Shown here: positions 24,600-33,328 of the stretch, piece by piece | Layout of the letters: every line of letters begins with the position of its first letter | How positions within the stretch are numbered: position 1 is the stretch's first letter | Assembly (NCBI RefSeq): GCF_030812315.1 | Contig: NZ_JAUSSM010000004.1 | Span: 186,001-250,000, forward strand | Origin: Arthrobacter oryzae | GTDB taxonomy: Bacteria; Actinomycetota; Actinomycetes; Actinomycetales; Micrococcaceae | Length of the DNA: 64,000 nt | Reading direction: 5' to 3' | Notes under the pieces: generated by a model | Seen by the model: only the letters and a program-made list of their open reading frames with translations | Told to the model about the DNA's origin: nothing | Databases searched by the model: none | Position numbers and translations under genes: made by a program

Positions 24600-26360
24600 A
24601 TGACCGAGGCCCCTGCCCCCGCAGTCCCCACCGCCGCAGTCGCGGACCCGGACAGTCAGGATCCCGACGCCGGCCTCCGCCAGCTCGCGGCCAGCACCTT
24701 CGGACTCCCCCAGCTACGCACCGGCCAGCTCGCCGGGATGCGCGCCATTGCGGCCGGCCGGGACGTACTGGCCGTGATGCCCACTGGCTACGGCAAGTCG
24801 GCCATCTACCAGGTGGCCGCGCTGCAGCTGCACCGAAACCAGGACCAGGACAAAGTGGCCCCGAACCCCGACGAGGCGGGCAGCGCAGGGCGCGGTCCCG
24901 CCGTCGTCGTCTCACCGCTGATCGCGCTGCAGGAGGACCAGCTGGACGGCCTGCTGGAGACGCTGGGCGGGGAGGCCGCCGTCGCCATCAACTCCGGGCG
25001 CAGCGATGCCGAGGTGAACGGCGCCTGGGAAGCCGCCGAGCGCGGCGACGCCGTGTTCGTCTTCCTGGCGCCCGAGCAGCTGGCCAAGGCCGAAACCGTG
25101 GAACGGCTCGCGGCCCTGGACGTCTCGCTGTTCGTGGTGGACGAGGCACACTGTGTCTCCTCGTGGGGCCACGATTTCCGGCCCGACTACCTGCGCCTCG
25201 GCGAGGTTCGCGGGCAGCTGGGCAACCCGCCCGTCGTCGGTCTCACCGCCACCGCCTCTCCCCCGGTCCGCGACGAAATCCAGCAGCGCCTTCACATGTT
25301 GGACCCACTGGTCCTGGTGCACGGCTTCGACCGCCCCAACATCCGGCTGGAGGTGGTGCGCCACCTCACGGACCGGGACAAGCGCCGTGCCGTGACGGAG
25401 CAGGTGGCCGCGCTCAAGGGTCCCGGGCTGGTCTACGCCGCCACCCGCAAGGACACCGAGGCCTACGCCGCCGAGCTCACCGAACTGGGCCTGCGCGCCG
25501 AGGCGTACCACGCCGGCCGGAAGCAGGGCGAGCGGGACCGCGTCCACGAGCAGTTCCTGGACGACCGCCTCGACATCGTCGTGGCCACCACCGCTTTCGG
25601 CATGGGCATCGACAAACCCAACGTCCGCTTCGTCATCCACGCCGACATCCCCGAATCGCTGGACAGCTACTACCAGGAGATCGGCCGCTCCGGGCGCGAC
25701 GGCGGACCTGCCGCCGCCGTCCTCCACTACCGGCCCGAGGACCTGGGACTCCGCAAGTTCTTCGGGACCCATTCTCCCGACGAGGAATCTCTCCTGGCCG
25801 TCCTGCAGGTGCTGCGCGCCGCCGACGGGCCGGTGAAGCAGAAGGCCCTCGCCGAGCAGACCGGCCTCTCCCCGCGGAAGCTCACCGGACTGCTGAACCA
25901 GCTGCAAGAGACCCGCGCCGTCAAGGCCGGCAAGCGCGGCATCCGGCTGAAGACCGGCGCGAAGCTGCCCACGGTGGTGGAGCGCGCCGTCGAGCACGCC
26001 GAAGCACGCCAGCGCGTGGACCGCTCCCGCATCGAGATGATGCGCGGCTACGCCGAGACGGACGGCTGCCGGCGCCAGTTCCTGCTGGGCTACTTCGGCG
26101 AGGACCTCCCCGAGCCCTGCGGCAACTGCGATACCTGCGCCGACGGCTCCGCCTACGAGGAGGATTACGACGGCGCCGCGGCCGCCGCGGGCGGGGAACC
26201 TTTCCCGCTCCAGGCCTCAGTTGTGCACAAGGAATGGGGGCCGGGCCTGGTGATGCGGCACGAGGAGGACGTGATCACCGTGCTGTTCGAGCAGGAAGGC
26301 TACAAGACGCTGTCCCGCCAGGCCGTCACCGAAAACGGGCTGCTGACGCTGGCGAAGTGA
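24600..26360 (+). CDS. recQ: ATP-dependent DNA helicase RecQ
   Basis: A 586-residue RecQ helicase. Walker A is MPTGYGKSA (60-68), the DEAH box is VVDEAHC (179-185), followed by SSWGHDFRPDY, GLTATAS, and the second RecA domain ending IGRSGRDG. The zinc-binding domain has the cysteine pattern of ...DGCRRQFLL and PCGNCDTC near 475-500. A short winged-helix region follows; no HRDC domain is visible, so it is a short form. A 20-residue polar insert (about 80-100) follows motif I. It unwinds DNA 3' to 5' in recombination and repair. A decayed copy of its 5' end lies at 10166-10300. Confidence 0.93.
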   Translation: MTEAPAPAVPTAAVADPDSQDPDAGLRQLAASTFGLPQLRTGQLAGMRAIAAGRDVLAVMPTGYGKSAIYQVAALQLHRNQDQDKVAPNPDEAGSAGRGPAVVVSPLIALQEDQLDGLLETLGGEAAVAINSGRSDAEVNGAWEAAERGDAVFVFLAPEQLAKAETVERLAALDVSLFVVDEAHCVSSWGHDFRPDYLRLGEVRGQLGNPPVVGLTATASPPVRDEIQQRLHMLDPLVLVHGFDRPNIRLEVVRHLTDRDKRRAVTEQVAALKGPGLVYAATRKDTEAYAAELTELGLRAEAYHAGRKQGERDRVHEQFLDDRLDIVVATTAFGMGIDKPNVRFVIHADIPESLDSYYQEIGRSGRDGGPAAAVLHYRPEDLGLRKFFGTHSPDEESLLAVLQVLRAADGPVKQKALAEQTGLSPRKLTGLLNQLQETRAVKAGKRGIRLKTGAKLPTVVERAVEHAEARQRVDRSRIEMMRGYAETDGCRRQFLLGYFGEDLPEPCGNCDTCADGSAYEEDYDGAAAAAGGEPFPLQASVVHKEWGPGLVMRHEEDVITVLFEQEGYKTLSRQAVTENGLLTLAK

Positions 26361-26373
26361 AGGGGGTCGACTG

Positions 26374-26826
26374 ATGACCGACGCAACCGGGGCGCTGGTC
26401 CTGAACCTGGAGTGCACCCTCCCCGCTCCTCCGGAAGAAATCTTCAGGATGCTCACGGAGCCGTCCCAGCTGGTGACCTGGTGGGGCCCGCACGGCTTCA
26501 CCATTCCCGCCGTCGACCTCAACCTCGTGGCGGGCGGGCGCTACCGGTTCCGGATGGCACCGCCGGAGGGCGAGCCGTTCCACCTATCCGGCCAGTTCCT
26601 GGAGATCGATCCGCCCTGGCGCCTCGTATTCACCTTCCGCTGGGAGGAACCCACGCCGGACGACCGCGAGACCGTCGCGGACCTGTCGCTCCAAAGCGAG
26701 GGCAAGGGCACGCGCCTGGCGCTCTCGCAGGGACCGTTCCTGACGGAGGAGCGGGTGGCCCTGCACCGCGGCGGCTGGACGGAGTCGTTCGAAAAACTGC
26801 AGGCGGTGTTGGAGGACCGGGGCTGA
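26374..26826 (+). CDS. SRPBCC family protein (AHSA1-like)
   Basis: A 150-residue protein of the START/SRPBCC fold: PPEEIFRMLTEPSQLVTWWG near the start, GGRYRFRMAPPEGEPF in the middle and the final helix GWTESFEKLQAVLED. These proteins bind hydrophobic ligands in a helix-grip fold. It starts 13 nt after recQ with AAGGGGGTCG as ribosome site, so it is probably co-transcribed with recQ, though no functional link is known. Confidence 0.85.
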   Translation: MTDATGALVLNLECTLPAPPEEIFRMLTEPSQLVTWWGPHGFTIPAVDLNLVAGGRYRFRMAPPEGEPFHLSGQFLEIDPPWRLVFTFRWEEPTPDDRETVADLSLQSEGKGTRLALSQGPFLTEERVALHRGGWTESFEKLQAVLEDRG

Positions 26827-26848
26827 GCCGCGCGCTGGCGGGGCGCTG

Positions 26849-28357
26849 TTAACTGCCGGGCGCTTTCCCGGCGGGTCCCACGTGCGATGCCCGCGCGGCC
26901 TCGTAGCTGCTGTCGAACGGCAGCGTGTCCATGTCCAGCAGCGGGTTCGCATCCTGGGTAGCCACCAGTTCGCGGGCCGCTTCCTCCGAGTCAACGCTGG
27001 GCATGGAGCCGGGCAGGTGCCGGCCGGCAGATTCGGGGAGGAAGTAGATCGCCACTGCCGCGATGGCCGACGTCGCCATGAGGTAGAACGCCGGCATCAG
27101 GTCGTTGCCTGTCGCCTGGATGAGCGCGGCGATAATGAACGGGGCCGTGCCGCCGAAGATCGCCACGGCGAAGTTGTAGGCGATGCCCATGGCTGAGTAG
27201 CGGTGGGCCGTGGGAAACAGCGCCGGCAGCGCCGACGCGAGAATGGCAACGAAGAACGCCACGGGGAACGCCACCAGGGCCAGGCCGGCGAGGGTGGCGG
27301 GAACGGTTCCGATCGAGATCAGCAGGAACGCGGGGAGGGACAGCACCACCGTGCTGACGGCCCCGATCCAGAGCACGGGGCGGCGGCCGATCCTGTCTGA
27401 GAGCCGTCCGGTCAGCGGGATGCACAGGGACATGACCACCAGCACCGGAACGGTCAGCAGCGTTCCGTGGATCTCGTCGTACCCCTTGTTGGTGGTCAGG
27501 TAGGTGGGCATGTAGGACGTGAGCGCGTAGCCGACGGTGTTGCCGGCGGCCACGAGGATCATGGCCAGCACGATGCTGCGCCAGTGGTCCTTGAAGATCC
27601 CCACGGGGCCCACCGGGCGGAGCTCGTCTCCGGTCTCGTGGTGGGCGGCGGCCACGGCTTCGGCCTCCTGGGTGGCCTTGAAGGCGGGCGACTCCTCGAT
27701 CTTCATCCGGAAGTAGATGGCGACGACGCCCAGCGGACCGGCGACCAGGAACGGAATGCGCCAGCCCCAGGCCTCCATCTGGTCCTGGCCCAAGGTCAGC
27801 TGAAGGGCGGAAACCACGGCCGCCCCCATCGCGAATCCCAGGTAGCTGCCCATATCCAGGAAGCTGACGAAGAAGCCCCGGCGCCTGTCCGGCGAATGCT
27901 CACAGACGAACGTGGTGGCACCGGCGTACTCGCCGCCGGCGGAAAAGCCCTGGACCACCTTGGTGACCACCAGCAGCACCGCGGCCCAGATGCCCAGCAC
28001 CGCGTACCCGGGGAGCAGGCCGACGGCGAGAGTCGCCGCCGCCATCAGCATCAGGGTCATGGCCAGCACCTTCTGTCGGCCGATCTTGTCACCGAGCCAG
28101 CCGAAGAACACGCCGCCCAGTGGACGGGCGATGAACGTGGCTCCGAAGGTTCCCAGCAGGAACAGGTTCTGCACGGCCCTGTCAGCTTCGGGCAGGAACA
28201 CCGGTCCCATGGTGGTGATCAGGTAACCGAACACGCCGACGTCGTACCATTCCATGGTGTTGCCGGCGATGGTGCCGCCCAGCGCCTTCTTCAGCGTGCG
28301 GTGATCGACGACGTTGATGTCCGAGATGCGGAGGCGGCGGATTTTCGAAGGCTGCAT
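26849..28357 (-). CDS. MFS transporter, metabolite:H+ symporter (MHS/ProP-like) family
   Basis: A 502-residue 12-helix transporter. NTMEWYDVGVFGYL in helix 1 and GWLGDKIGRQKVL in loop 2-3 are hallmarks of the MHS family, which imports proline/betaine, citrate, ketoglutarate or shikimate-like compounds with protons. The C-terminal tail of about 45 residues is polar. The start at 28357 is set by GGAGG 6 nt upstream; the frame extends further upstream, but only this start has a site. The gene is divergent from the ArsR-SRPBCC fusion with about 200 nt between them, and it converges on the SRPBCC gene. Confidence 0.87.
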   Translation of the reverse strand: MQPSKIRRLRISDINVVDHRTLKKALGGTIAGNTMEWYDVGVFGYLITTMGPVFLPEADRAVQNLFLLGTFGATFIARPLGGVFFGWLGDKIGRQKVLAMTLMLMAAATLAVGLLPGYAVLGIWAAVLLVVTKVVQGFSAGGEYAGATTFVCEHSPDRRRGFFVSFLDMGSYLGFAMGAAVVSALQLTLGQDQMEAWGWRIPFLVAGPLGVVAIYFRMKIEESPAFKATQEAEAVAAAHHETGDELRPVGPVGIFKDHWRSIVLAMILVAAGNTVGYALTSYMPTYLTTNKGYDEIHGTLLTVPVLVVMSLCIPLTGRLSDRIGRRPVLWIGAVSTVVLSLPAFLLISIGTVPATLAGLALVAFPVAFFVAILASALPALFPTAHRYSAMGIAYNFAVAIFGGTAPFIIAALIQATGNDLMPAFYLMATSAIAAVAIYFLPESAGRHLPGSMPSVDSEEAARELVATQDANPLLDMDTLPFDSSYEAARASHVGPAGKAPGS

Positions 28358-28529
28358 TTCATTCCTCCATGGGAGGTCACGCGTCATCCCCAAATGGCGC
28401 CAGCTTGGGCGTTGGACTTCCGGTGCTCCGACCATTTTCGCACCGCTGTCCGAGCGCATCAATGAAAATTCGGCGCTTCGTCCGGTCTTGGTGGCCGGGT
28501 GCTTGGCACGCTAAAAGACCTCTAGACAT

Positions 28530-28545
28530 GTGACTAATTGGTCAC
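28530..28545. promoter_or_regulatory. Palindromic operator before the ArsR-SRPBCC gene
   Basis: GTGACTAATTGGTCAC is a 16-bp near-perfect palindrome ending 13 nt before the assumed GTG start of the ArsR-SRPBCC gene. Length and position fit an autoregulatory ArsR-type operator; it may also affect the divergent MHS transporter. Confidence 0.6.
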
Positions 28546-28558
28546 CTATTCTGGAGCT

Positions 28559-29311
28559 GTGGACGCCGTATTCAAGGCCCTCGCCGACCCCACCCGCCGT
28601 GATCTCCTGGACGAGCTCTTCCGGGAAGACGGACAGACCCTCCATGCGCTCGAGGCCCGCTTCGACATGACCCGCTACGGCGTGATGAAGCACCTCAAGC
28701 TGCTGGAGGAAGCCGGCCTGGTGGTCACCCGCCGCCGGGGACGCGAGAAACTCCACTTCCTGAATCCGGTGCCCATCCGGCTGGTCCACGACCGCTGGGT
28801 CAGCAAATATGCAGAACCATGGGCCGCTGCCCTCAGCGACCTCAAAACCCGATTGGAAAGTCCCATGGAAAAGATCTTCGAAATCTACATCAAGACCTCC
28901 CCGGAACGTCTTTGGGAGGCCATCACGGACAGCGAGATCCGCAGCAAGTACCAGTTCGGGATGAACATCAGCTCGGACTGGACCCCCGGATCCCGGTTCG
29001 AGATGGCTCCCAACGGCGGGGAACCCCTGGGCGAAGGCGAAAACATCGAGGTGGATCCGCCCCGGAAGCTCGTCCAGTCCATGCGGGCGCTGTGGGGCGA
29101 GGACGTCAAAGCAGAAGGTACATCGCGCATCACGTGGGAGATCGAGCCGGTGGGAGACGATTCCTGCCACCTCACCGTCACGCATGACCAGCTCCGCGAA
29201 GGCGCCAACGAACAGCTCTACGGCGGCTGGCCGATGATCCTCTCCGGCCTGAAGACCTGGTTGGAAACCGGCGAGCTCCTCACCACGCCCGGCTCCCTCA
29301 TGTACACCTGA
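28559..29311 (+). CDS. ArsR-type winged helix fused to SRPBCC domain
   Basis: A 250-residue fusion. Residues 1-100 are an ArsR-type winged helix (FKALADPTRRDLLDELF, then GVMKHLKLLEEAGLVVTRRR). Residues 110-245 are an AHSA1-like SRPBCC domain (FEIYIKTSPERLWEAITD to GWPMILSGLKTWLE). I see no clear metal-binding cysteine pair in the ArsR part, so the ligand is more likely a small hydrophobic molecule bound by SRPBCC. The start was put at GTG 28559 because MDAVFKALADPTRR is the usual N-terminus; a TTG seven codons upstream would overlap the operator. An internal ATG before the SRPBCC part could allow a separate product. Confidence 0.85.
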   Translation: MDAVFKALADPTRRDLLDELFREDGQTLHALEARFDMTRYGVMKHLKLLEEAGLVVTRRRGREKLHFLNPVPIRLVHDRWVSKYAEPWAAALSDLKTRLESPMEKIFEIYIKTSPERLWEAITDSEIRSKYQFGMNISSDWTPGSRFEMAPNGGEPLGEGENIEVDPPRKLVQSMRALWGEDVKAEGTSRITWEIEPVGDDSCHLTVTHDQLREGANEQLYGGWPMILSGLKTWLETGELLTTPGSLMYT

Positions 29312-29345
29312 AGCAGCCGGCTCGTGCGGGCCCTACCTGCGCTTC

Positions 29346-29855
29346 CTACCTTCGCCCGGGATTCAAGCCTCTGGCGTACGCGGCCTGCCCCACGTGCTGG
29401 AGGCAGTCTGCAATGGTGCTGACGAGCCGCACGCCGAGGGTGACGGGCGGGTCCCAGCGGGTGTCGACGATGCGGTCCAGGTCTTCGTCGCCGAGGGTCT
29501 GCAGGAAGTCCGCGGTCTGCCGGTGTACGGCGTCGTAGTACTCAAGCAGTAGCGCCGGCGGAGCCTTCACCGAATCGACCTGCACGCTCGAATGGCCGTA
29601 CCCGGTGTCGCGCTTCTGGAGCGGCAGGTCGAAACGGCCCACAAACCCCTGCGAGGTCCAGACCTGTTCCAACCCGGCGGCGGAGGCCACCTGCGCATCC
29701 TCCACGCGGCCAAGGTGCCAGATCAGCCACGCAATCGAGTTGCCGGTGCCTGCCGGACGGCGGACAAGGGACTCGCCGTCGACCCCTTCAAGGGTTGCCT
29801 CCACGGTCTCCCGGATCCGGCCAAAGGCGTCCAGCAGCAGTTCGTTGGATTTCAT
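29346..29855 (-). CDS. DinB/DUF664 family protein
   Basis: A 169-residue four-helix DinB-fold protein. The three metal-ligand histidines are in WLIWHLGRVED, DAVHRQTADF and CLQHVGQAAY. In actinobacteria, many of these are mycothiol- or bacillithiol-dependent S-transferases, or their relatives, acting in detoxification. The substrate is not readable. It is alone on the minus strand and converges on the ArsR-SRPBCC gene. Confidence 0.85.
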   Translation of the reverse strand: MKSNELLLDAFGRIRETVEATLEGVDGESLVRRPAGTGNSIAWLIWHLGRVEDAQVASAAGLEQVWTSQGFVGRFDLPLQKRDTGYGHSSVQVDSVKAPPALLLEYYDAVHRQTADFLQTLGDEDLDRIVDTRWDPPVTLGVRLVSTIADCLQHVGQAAYARGLNPGRR

Positions 29856-30003
29856 GGCGTCCCCTTACTAAGCATTTCGGTGAGCCCATGCTCGCATGAG
29901 GGCTGCGGCGCCGGATAGTTCTGCCCATCGTTTGCAATCCCCAAGGGGGCTACCACCGCGTAGAGTCAGGCTCGGCTGTCAGACGAAACCAGGGGGACAA
30001 CGG

Positions 30004-30618
30004 ATGCAACCACCTCAGGGCTACGGCCCACCGCCGATGCCTTCTCATCAGCCTCAAGGACCTCCGTACCCGCAGTATGGGCCACCCCAGATGCCTGTTC
30101 ATCGGGCCCATGGACATCCGTACCCGCAATACGGACCACCGCAGCAGCAATTTCAGCCGCCGCCGAAGAAGAGCAAACTCAAATGGATTCCGGGTGCGGT
30201 CGGTGTGGCATCCGTCTTGTTTGTTCTCCTCCTCTTCGCCGGATGCACCGCCGTGGTCAATGGCATCAACGAAGGAGGCAACCATCAGGAAAAGGCCCGC
30301 ACGATGATGGCCATGGCGGACAACCTGCCGGAAGAGGATTGGGAACTCCGTGGACGATTCGATCCAAAAGTGGAGCAGGGTTGCCTCTCGATCGACATCG
30401 AGTGCGTACGACTGAGTGCCACATGGCGGGTGCCCCATGAGGTGACGATGAAAGACGCTGTCTCTCGTCTGGGACTGGATTGCAGTGATTCCGCAAGGAC
30501 CTACAAGGGTTGCCCACGGAAAAACTCGACAGACGGCATCACTGCAGACCTTCGCATTTATCCGGCCGAGGATGCGCCAGGCACGTGGCAGGTCACCATT
30601 GACCTCAGGGCAAGGTAG
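30004..30618 (+). CDS. Membrane-anchored protein with Pro-rich N-terminus, tandem paralog 1
   Basis: A 204-residue protein: a Pro/Gln/Tyr-rich cytoplasmic tail (about 1-58, repeats of YGPPQMP type), one hydrophobic helix (about 62-84, ending LLLFAGCTAVV), and an exported domain. The exported part has helix KARTMMAMADNLPEEDWELR and a cysteine segment GCLSIDIECVRLSATW, followed by more cysteines. The GC in the helix looks like a lipobox but lies after a long Pro-rich tail, so a plain membrane anchor is more likely. Start at 30004 follows GGGGG by about 8 nt. It is followed 2 nt later by a paralog. Family not recognised. Confidence 0.75.
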   Translation: MQPPQGYGPPPMPSHQPQGPPYPQYGPPQMPVHRAHGHPYPQYGPPQQQFQPPPKKSKLKWIPGAVGVASVLFVLLLFAGCTAVVNGINEGGNHQEKARTMMAMADNLPEEDWELRGRFDPKVEQGCLSIDIECVRLSATWRVPHEVTMKDAVSRLGLDCSDSARTYKGCPRKNSTDGITADLRIYPAEDAPGTWQVTIDLRAR

Positions 30619-30620
30619 GG

Positions 30621-31142
30621 ATGCAAGGGATGGAACCACCTCAGGGCCACGGCCCGCCGCCTATGCCTGCGCAGCAGCATCACGCTCCGCAGAAGAAGAA
30701 CAGGCTCGGATGGATTCTCGGTGGCGCCGGCGCTGCAACCGCACTGATCGTGGTCCTCCTCTTCGCCGGTTGCGCCGCCTTGGCTGACGCCGTCAAGAAC
30801 GGCGGCAGCAATGAGGAGAAAGCCCAGGCGATGATCGCCAAGGCGGACAACTTGCCGCAGAACGACTGGCAACTGGTGGAACGTTCAGATCCGGACACCG
30901 GCTGCCTTGCGACAGATACCGCCTGCGTCCGGCTGAACGCAACATGGTCGGTGAACCACAAAGTGGGCCTTGAAGACACCGCCGGCCGGCTGGGAGTGGA
31001 CATCAGCGGACCACCAATGGGCAGGTACACCGGTTGCCTCAAGTCCGAAATGGAGGACGGAGGCATCGTAAGGGTTTGCATCGACCCCGCCCCGGCTCTG
31101 GACGACAACTGGCTTGTCAGCATTGAGCTCACCACAGAGTAG
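30621..31142 (+). CDS. Membrane-anchored protein, tandem paralog 2
   Basis: A 173-residue protein with the same build as its upstream neighbour: a shorter Pro-rich tail (about 1-25), one hydrophobic helix ending VLLFAGCAAL, helix KAQAMIAKADNLPQNDWQLV, then GCLATDTACVRLNATWSV. The shared DNLP..DW and GC(6)CVRL(3)TW patterns show a duplication. The cysteines are conserved between the two, suggesting disulfides outside the cell. Start at 30621 is ATG GGATGCAAG context; the second ATG (MEPPQG, three codons in) matches the paralog better and may be used. Function unknown. Confidence 0.75.
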   Translation: MQGMEPPQGHGPPPMPAQQHHAPQKKNRLGWILGGAGAATALIVVLLFAGCAALADAVKNGGSNEEKAQAMIAKADNLPQNDWQLVERSDPDTGCLATDTACVRLNATWSVNHKVGLEDTAGRLGVDISGPPMGRYTGCLKSEMEDGGIVRVCIDPAPALDDNWLVSIELTTE

Positions 31143-31234
31143 CGGCTCACGGGCGACGCTATTCGTGGCTGGCCTGTGGCGGCACGACGAGGTGGTTCGC
31201 CCGTGGCCGTCAGGACGCGGCGTACGCTGAGGCT

Positions 31235-32029
31235 ATGGAATCCGACGTCCGGGATCTCAGGCTCCACACAGGCATCACGGTGCCGTGCGTCGTCCAGGGC
31301 GACGCCGGTGCGAAGCCGGTGCTGCTGCTGCATGCGTGGGGCGAATCCCGCGGCAGCTTCGACCGCCTCATACCTCTGCTGACCGGCTACAGGATTTACG
31401 CCCCGGACCTCCGCGGGCAGGGCGAGGCGGACAAACCGGAGGACGGTTACTCCCTGGCGGAACAGGCCGAGGACGCCGCAGCAATCCTGGCAGCCCTCAA
31501 CGTGCCGCAGGCCTTCGTCGTCGGCTCCTCGAGCGGCGGCTACGTCGCCCAACAGCTGGCCGTTACCCACCCCGAGCAGGTCGCGGCGCTGGCGCTGGTG
31601 GGCGCTCCCCTAAGCCTCCGCGGGCGCCCAGCTTTCGCCGACGAAGTGTACGCCCTGACCGACCCCCTCGACCAGGACTGGGTCCGGGAGTCGCTGACCT
31701 GGTTCACCCTGCTGCACGAGGTTCCGCAGTGGTTCCTTGACGACCGGGTGCGCGACGGCCTCAGGATGCCTGCCCACGCGTGGAAAGCCATCCTGAACGG
31801 CCTGATCACGGCCACGCCGCCCACGGAATCGGGAACCATCCAGGCGCCCACGCTGATTCTGTGGGGCGCCCAGGACAACCTGCTGCCACGCAGCGACCAG
31901 GAAACCCTGGCCGCCCGGATCCCCGGCTCAGCACTGAAGGTGTACCCCGATGTGGCGCACGTGGTCCTGTGGGAGTGCCCGGAGCGTGTCGCCGAGGATG
32001 CGGCTGCGTTCTTCCGGTCCCTTGAGTGA
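31235..32029 (+). CDS. Alpha/beta hydrolase
   Basis: A 264-residue alpha/beta hydrolase with oxyanion motif LLHAWGES, nucleophile elbow GSSSG (Ser99), the acid in APTLILWGAQDNLLP, and catalytic His in DVAHVVLWECPE near the end. Cap region from about 130 to 190. It is a general esterase/lactonase-type fold and its substrate is unknown. The start ATG is at the expected position for the family (SDVRDLRLHTG). Confidence 0.85.
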   Translation: MESDVRDLRLHTGITVPCVVQGDAGAKPVLLLHAWGESRGSFDRLIPLLTGYRIYAPDLRGQGEADKPEDGYSLAEQAEDAAAILAALNVPQAFVVGSSSGGYVAQQLAVTHPEQVAALALVGAPLSLRGRPAFADEVYALTDPLDQDWVRESLTWFTLLHEVPQWFLDDRVRDGLRMPAHAWKAILNGLITATPPTESGTIQAPTLILWGAQDNLLPRSDQETLAARIPGSALKVYPDVAHVVLWECPERVAEDAAAFFRSLE

Positions 32030-32085
32030 CCGGGAAGAACGCAGCTGCTGCTCAGGCGTCAGCCAATGGTTCCACCTGCTCCCCC

Positions 32086-32096
32086 GTTTACGAAAC
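32086..32096. promoter_or_regulatory. Secondary LacI-type half palindrome
   Basis: GTTTACGAAAC, a perfect GTTT/AAAC inverted repeat around ACG, lies 57 nt upstream of the larger operator at 32153. It shares the AAAC/GTTT core and may be an auxiliary site. Confidence 0.4.
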
Positions 32097-32152
32097 GTAC
32101 AGCAATCCCGTTCCCCTCCGTTTAGTGTTGGTGGAGCAGATCACGAAACCGA

Positions 32153-32173
32153 TTACGTAAACCGTTTGCGTAA
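32153..32173. promoter_or_regulatory. 21-bp operator of the alpha-glucoside lacI regulator
   Basis: Nested arms TTACG...CGTAA and AAAC...GTTT around a central C form a 21-bp palindrome with a single mismatched pair. It lies 51 nt before the lacI start. Length, symmetry and AT-rich outer arms fit a LacI-family operator for autoregulation and control of the transport operon. Confidence 0.7.
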
Positions 32174-32223
32174 CGCCGTGGTGAAGCAGCATTCAGCCCC
32201 CGCAGCACCCGCAAGGAGAAACA

Positions 32224-33207
32224 GTGGTAACCATCAGGGACGTCGCCAAGCACGCCGGCGTATCTCCCGCCACCGTTTCGCGGGTGGTCAACGGACTGGT
32301 GGGCTACTCCACCGAGACCCGCGAGCGCGTGGAGGACGCGGTCCGGAGCCTCAGCTACGAAACGGACTACCTGGCCCGCGGCCTGAAAACCCGGCAGACC
32401 TCCGTGATCGGGCTCCTCGCGCCGATGGTCTCGGACGCCCTCGCCTCGCAGGTCATGCTGGGCGTCGAGCAGGAAGCCCAGGAGCGCGGCTACGCCGTGA
32501 TGCTCGGCCGCACCGGGGCCAAGTCGGCGTTCATCGCCGGCTACCTGCGGACGCTCCGCACCTACCGGGCAGCCGGCGTCATCCTCATCTCCGCCGTCAT
32601 CACCCCCGAAACACGGCAGCTGCTGGGGCCGAACATCCCCATCATCTCCGTGGCCATCAGCGACAAATCCGGCTCACCCAGTGTGGCCATCGACGACGAA
32701 CAGGCAGCCTACGACGCAACCCGTCACCTGCTGAAGCTCGGCCACCGCCGCATCGGCCTGCTCGCCGGCGACCCCGCCTCCATCTACGTGGCCCAGCCGC
32801 GCCAACGCGGTTACCTCCGCGCCATGTCCGAGGCGAAATGCACCCCCGTCACCGCCACCGGCAGCTTCTTCTACGAAAGCGGCGCCCCCGGCCTGGACGA
32901 ACTCCTCCACCAGGAACCGGACCTCACCGCCATCTTCGCCATGAGCGACGAGATGGGGGCCGCCGTGGTGAACGAACTGCAGAAACGGGGCCGCCGGGTT
33001 CCGGAAGACGTCTCCGTCCTTGGGTTCGACAACACCTCCACCGCCCTGCACGTTCACCCGCCCCTGAGCACCATGGCCCAGCCGCTCGAGGACATGGGCC
33101 GGATGGCGGTCAAGAAACTCCTCCGCTCCCGCGACTTGGGGCCCAAGATCATGCCGCACCAGCTCATCGAACGCGGCTCCACCGCGCCACCCTGTACCTC
33201 TACCTAG
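32224..33207 (+). CDS. LacI family regulator of the alpha-glucoside operon
   Basis: A 327-residue LacI-type repressor. The HTH is TIRDVAKHAGVSPATVSRVV (3-22) with a typical hinge (about 50-60) and ligand domain with SVIGLLAPMVSD, SVAIDDEQAAYDATRHL and DVSVLGFDNTSTALHVHPPL. The GTG start has AGGAG 6 nt before it. It is first in a same-strand array with a binding protein, two permeases and a GH13 glucosidase, and a strong palindrome lies upstream. The likely inducer is an alpha-linked di- or oligosaccharide. Confidence 0.9.
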   Translation: MVTIRDVAKHAGVSPATVSRVVNGLVGYSTETRERVEDAVRSLSYETDYLARGLKTRQTSVIGLLAPMVSDALASQVMLGVEQEAQERGYAVMLGRTGAKSAFIAGYLRTLRTYRAAGVILISAVITPETRQLLGPNIPIISVAISDKSGSPSVAIDDEQAAYDATRHLLKLGHRRIGLLAGDPASIYVAQPRQRGYLRAMSEAKCTPVTATGSFFYESGAPGLDELLHQEPDLTAIFAMSDEMGAAVVNELQKRGRRVPEDVSVLGFDNTSTALHVHPPLSTMAQPLEDMGRMAVKKLLRSRDLGPKIMPHQLIERGSTAPPCTST

Positions 33208-33328
33208 ACCAAACTCCCCAACCCAGCCACACCACACCCAACCCAAAACCCAACGGCAACAGCCGGCACTGACGCGTGCCGTCGTCGTCGTTCTCCCCCA
33301 TGCCCAAAACCCCCTGAAGGAGCAACAC

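Noticed and set aside
24912..25997. Minus-strand open frame inside recQ
   Set aside because: No ribosome site, low-complexity Gly/Val/Arg translation, and RecQ motifs on the plus strand are complete.
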